DNA of 64,000 nucleotides, taken from the NCBI RefSeq assembly GCF_020554865.1, contig NZ_JAJCIC010000024.1, positions 14,633-78,632 of the forward strand, written 5' to 3'. Position 1 is the first letter of the stretch; each line of letters begins with the position of its first letter. The stretch is from Lacrimispora sp. 210928-DFI.3.58. GTDB taxonomy: Bacteria > Bacillota > Clostridia > Lachnospirales > Lachnospiraceae. The notes under the pieces were generated by a model. The model was not told the DNA's origin and searched no databases. It saw only the letters and a program-made list of their open reading frames with translations. Shown here piece after piece: positions 61,682-64,000 of the stretch. Made by a program: the position numbers and the translations under genes.

Positions 61682-62713
61682 ATGAGTGAAAATACATCCG
61701 ATGTTTTAATATTGGCAATTGAAAGCTCCTGCGACGAGACGGCTGCTTCTGTTGTGAAGAACGGGAGGACCGTTCTTTCCAATGTTATTTCCTCACAGAT
61801 CGCAACGCACACAGTCTACGGAGGCGTGGTACCGGAGATTGCCTCCAGAGAGCATGTGAAGGCCATTAATTATGTGATCGAGAGGGCGTTGGCAGAGGCC
61901 CAGGTGAGCTTAGAGGATATTACGGCTGTGGGCGTGACCTATGGCCCGGGACTGGTAGGAGCCCTTTTGGTGGGAGTGGCAGAGGCCAAGGCGATCGCCT
62001 ATGCGGCGAAAAAGCCTCTGATCGGCGTTCACCATATTGAAGGCCATGTTTCTGCTAACTTCATCGAAAATCCGGATCTGGAGCCTCCCTTTGTATGCCT
62101 CATCGTATCGGGAGGCCATACTCATCTCGTGATCGTGAAGGATTATGGAGAGTTTGAGATCATTGGCCGCACCAGGGATGATGCCGCAGGAGAGGCATTT
62201 GACAAGGTGGCAAGAGCAGTAGGGCTGGGATATCCGGGGGGCCCCAAGGTGGACAAGGCTGCCAGGGACGGCAATCCCCATGCAATCGAATTTCCCAGGG
62301 GCAAGGTAGAAGGATCCCCCTATGATTTCAGCTTCAGCGGCCTCAAGTCAGCAGTGCTCAACTACATTAATCATAAAAAGATGACAGGAGAAGAGATCAA
62401 TGTTCCTGATCTGGTTGCCTCCTTCCAGAATTCTGTTGTGGATTCACTGGTAAGCAGGGCGATCCTGGCTGCAAAGGAATATGGCTACAAAAAGCTTGCC
62501 ATTGCAGGAGGCGTGGCCTCCAATTCGGCCTTGAGGGCGGCCATGAAAGAGAGCTGCGAAAAGAATGGCATCCAGTTCTACTATCCGTCTCCCATTTTCT
62601 GTACAGATAATGCAGCTATGATCGGGGCAGCCGCCTACTATGAATACAGGAAGGGAAACCTTGCAGGCTGGGATCTGAATGCAGTTCCCAGTTTGAAGCT
62701 GGGAGAGCGTTAA
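61682..62713 (+). CDS. tsaD: t6A-modification enzyme TsaD
   Basis: This 343-residue ASKHA enzyme carries out threonylcarbamoyl transfer to tRNA A37. It shows [16 protein letters not shown], the metal-binding HHIEGH (about 114-119), SGGHTHL, and the C-terminal [19 protein letters not shown] 61682 has AGGA just upstream and gives the usual N-terminus [16 protein letters not shown]; a start at 61658 would overlap the preceding gene. With tsaE and tsaB 2-3 kb upstream, all three complex members lie within 4.2 kb. Confidence 0.96.
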   Translation: MSENTSDVLILAIESSCDETAASVVKNGRTVLSNVISSQIATHTVYGGVVPEIASREHVKAINYVIERALAEAQVSLEDITAVGVTYGPGLVGALLVGVAEAKAIAYAAKKPLIGVHHIEGHVSANFIENPDLEPPFVCLIVSGGHTHLVIVKDYGEFEIIGRTRDDAAGEAFDKVARAVGLGYPGGPKVDKAARDGNPHAIEFPRGKVEGSPYDFSFSGLKSAVLNYINHKKMTGEEINVPDLVASFQNSVVDSLVSRAILAAKEYGYKKLAIAGGVASNSALRAAMKESCEKNGIQFYYPSPIFCTDNAAMIGAAAYYEYRKGNLAGWDLNAVPSLKLGER

Positions 62714-62726
62714 GGGGAAGTTACAG

Positions 62727-63461
62727 ATGAAAAAATATTGCACAGCAGTTGTTCTGGCAGCAGGAAAGGGAAGCCGTATGGGCGGCCCCATTGCAAAGCA
62801 ATACCTGGAGATCGGAGGGAAGCCGGTGGCAGTCCATGCCCTGGAGGCCTTCCAGAAGTCGGCTCTGATCGATGAGATCATCCTGATGACCGATGAGGCA
62901 CATGTGGAGTACTGCACAGATGAATTTGTGAAAAAATACAGACTGACTAAGGTGTCCTCGGTGAAAGCGGGGGGAAAAGAACGCTATGAGAGCGTATGGA
63001 AAGCCCTCTGTACCCTTATGGAGGAGGACTCCGGCTTTGGCTGCAAAAAAGAGCGTCAGGAGGGCTATGTGTTCATCCACGACGGAGCCCGTCCTTTTGT
63101 GAGCGGAGAAATGATAGAAAGGGCCTATGAGGCTGTAGAAAAATATGGTGCATGTGTTGTGGGAATGCCGGTGAAGGATACCATTAAGCTGGTGGATGAG
63201 GAAGGCTGCATTACAGGAAGCCCGGATAGAAGGCTTTTATGGCAGGCACAGACCCCCCAGGTGTTTTCTGTACCCTTGATTGTGGAGGCCTTCAAACGGC
63301 AGCTGCTGCAGGACTGCAGCAAGGTGACAGACGATGCCATGGTGGCAGAGCAGCAGATGGGGATCAAGGTCCACATGGTGGAGGGCGGCTATGAAAATAT
63401 AAAAATCACAACGCCGGAGGATCTGTACATTGCGGAGGCTTTCTTGAAGAAAAAGGGCTGA
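62727..63461 (+). CDS. ispD: 2-C-methyl-D-erythritol 4-phosphate cytidylyltransferase
   Basis: This 244-residue enzyme makes CDP-methylerythritol in the non-mevalonate isoprenoid pathway. It has the CTP-binding VVLAAGKGSRMGGPIAKQYLEIGGKPV (seen in segments), VFIHDGARPFV, and the C-terminal KITTPEDLYIAEA. It lies 13 bp after tsaD. The gene ends before the tRNA promoters with no clear terminator. Confidence 0.95.
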   Translation: MKKYCTAVVLAAGKGSRMGGPIAKQYLEIGGKPVAVHALEAFQKSALIDEIILMTDEAHVEYCTDEFVKKYRLTKVSSVKAGGKERYESVWKALCTLMEEDSGFGCKKERQEGYVFIHDGARPFVSGEMIERAYEAVEKYGACVVGMPVKDTIKLVDEEGCITGSPDRRLLWQAQTPQVFSVPLIVEAFKRQLLQDCSKVTDDAMVAEQQMGIKVHMVEGGYENIKITTPEDLYIAEAFLKKKG

Positions 63462-63513
63462 GAGGGGTATCGATAGACCTTGTTTGCAACGAGAAAAAAG
63501 TTTGAAAAAACTG

Positions 63514-63542
63514 TTGACATATGTCGAAAGATATGATAGTAT
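63514..63542 (+). promoter_or_regulatory. upstream promoter of the tRNA unit
   Basis: TTGACA, 17-base spacer, TAGTAT, about 115 bp before the first tRNA. It forms a tandem pair with the promoter at 63614. Confidence 0.75.
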
Positions 63543-63613
63543 AAACAAGTTGCCGCTGGAGACAACGGTACAAAAAAAGGTCAAAACGGCCTGGAAAAAT
63601 CTTAAAAAAGTAC

Positions 63614-63642
63614 TTGACAAATTTGCAAAGTTTCTGTAAAAT
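63614..63642 (+). promoter_or_regulatory. downstream promoter of the tRNA unit
   Basis: TTGACA, 17-base spacer, TAAAAT, with the start point predicted seven or eight bases before the tRNA-Ser gene. Tandem strong promoters are typical of stable RNA operons. Confidence 0.85.
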
Positions 63643-63656
63643 AGAAAAGCACGTTT

Positions 63657-63742
63657 GGAGAGGTATCGAAGTGGTCATAACGAGGCGGTCTTGAAAACCG
63701 TTTGTCCGCAAGGGCGCATGGGTTCGAATCCCATCCTCTCCG
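63657..63742 (+). tRNA. tRNA-Ser (anticodon UGA)
   Basis: Acceptor stem GGAGAGG (63657-63663) pairs with CCTCTCC (63735-63741), discriminator G. The anticodon loop is CT-TGA-AA, giving UGA for UCA codons. A long variable arm and the GGTTCGAATCC T-loop complete a class II serine tRNA of 86 bases. CCA is not encoded. Confidence 0.97.
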
Positions 63743-63801
63743 TTGCAGACATTTTTAGGACATGCCTGTACACAAATAAATATGAAATCAGATTCAACCA
63801 A

Positions 63802-63890
63802 GCAGAAGTACCCAAGTGGTTGAAGGGGCTCCCCTGGAAAGGGAGTAGGTCGTTAGTAGCGGCGCGAGGGTTCAAATCCCTCCTTCTGCG
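63802..63890 (+). tRNA. tRNA-Ser (anticodon GGA)
   Basis: Acceptor stem GCAGAAG (63802-63808) pairs with CTTCTGC (63883-63889), discriminator G. The anticodon stem CTCCC/GGGAG encloses CT-GGA-AA, giving GGA for UCC and UCU codons. The variable arm is long (GTCGTTAGTAGCGGC region), as for class II tRNA. CCA is not encoded. Confidence 0.97.
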
Positions 63891-63898
63891 TTAACGTT

Positions 63899-64000
63899 GA
63901 GTGCTTAGCAAAGCCTTTTGCGGGTTTGGCTAAGGACGCTTCGTTGTTCCTTGAAAATTGAAGATTAAACAGTATGTAAAACCCTGAAAATTCTAAAAAA
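63899..64000 (+). other. possible leader of an rRNA operon or further stable RNA
   Basis: After the second tRNA, a stem CTTAGC/GCTAAG (63904-63934) is followed by TTCCTTGAAAATTGAAG, a string like those next to 16S or 23S genes in Clostridia. The window ends before any rRNA sequence, so this is a weak guess. Confidence 0.3.

Noticed and set aside
63655..63894. Open frame over the two tRNA genes
   Set aside because: It reads straight through two complete class II serine tRNAs; not a gene.
1..64000. CRISPR array
   Set aside because: I saw no regularly spaced 24-37-base repeats with unique spacers and no cas genes anywhere in the window.

Overview
The window looks like a chromosome segment of a low-to-mid GC Firmicute of the class Clostridia, most likely Lachnospiraceae. 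This inference rests on gene content and order (hpf-secA-prfB, tsaE-tsaB-rimI, rnz-tsaD-ispD), canonical sigma-A promoters, strong GGAGG ribosome sites, and a bile salt hydrolase gene that points to a gut habitat. Two zones are clear: an integrated mobile element (1 to about 45.0 kb, left end outside the window) and conserved core chromosome (about 45.2 to 64.0 kb).

Mobile element. 1-7.1 kb is a conjugation/mobilisation module: a large methylase-helicase (5'-truncated by the window), a MobC-type accessory protein, two small proteins, a MobA/VirD2-type relaxase, and an inverted-repeat cluster that may be oriT. 7.1-21.0 kb is a complete type 1 BREX phage-defence operon (brxA, brxB, brxC, pglX, pglZ, brxL). 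It is preceded by a small HTH gene overlapping brxA and has an extra 123-residue gene between pglX and pglZ. 21.1-33.1 kb is an AT-richer cargo block themed on the cell envelope: a small alarmone synthetase, two phospholipase-D-type proteins (one a cardiolipin synthase), a two-component system, a FUSC-type membrane protein, a frameshifted CDP-alcohol phosphatidyltransferase, a P-type ATPase stump, an AI-2E-family permease, DegV, an IS remnant, a cardiolipin synthase stump and an intact bile salt hydrolase.

33.2-37.5 kb is a control and SOS-like module: ImmA-type protease, XRE repressor, an operator-studded promoter, a Y-family polymerase, a second ImmA-type protease and small proteins. 38.0-41.1 kb holds two ATPase genes of the OLD/AAA_15/SMC-like type. 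The first is followed by a 7-codon stub. The second overlaps a small protein with TOPRIM-like acidic motifs, making a candidate uncharacterised defence cassette. 41.1-44.9 kb carries a gene-free stretch full of stable hairpins (candidate structured RNA), a MazF/PemK-like toxin, an excisionase-like protein and two tandem tyrosine integrases.

Core chromosome. After the integrases come a short-chain reductase, thioredoxin reductase, a secreted SH3b-NlpC/P60 hydrolase, hibernation factor HPF, SecA, release factor 2 (with its programmed +1 frameshift), an ACT-domain protein with homoserine dehydrogenase, Tex, the t6A-modification genes tsaE, tsaB and tsaD, rimI, an RNase Z-like enzyme, ispD, and two tRNA-Ser genes behind tandem promoters. 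The 680 bp between hpf and secA holds a dense, co-oriented cluster of DnaA-box sequences although dnaA is not nearby.

Most noteworthy: the DnaA-box cluster, the ATPase/TOPRIM-like cassette with flanking promoter repeats, the candidate structured RNA, and BREX with its two accessory genes on a conjugative element. All functional statements rest on motif recognition by eye; no searches or folding programs were run.
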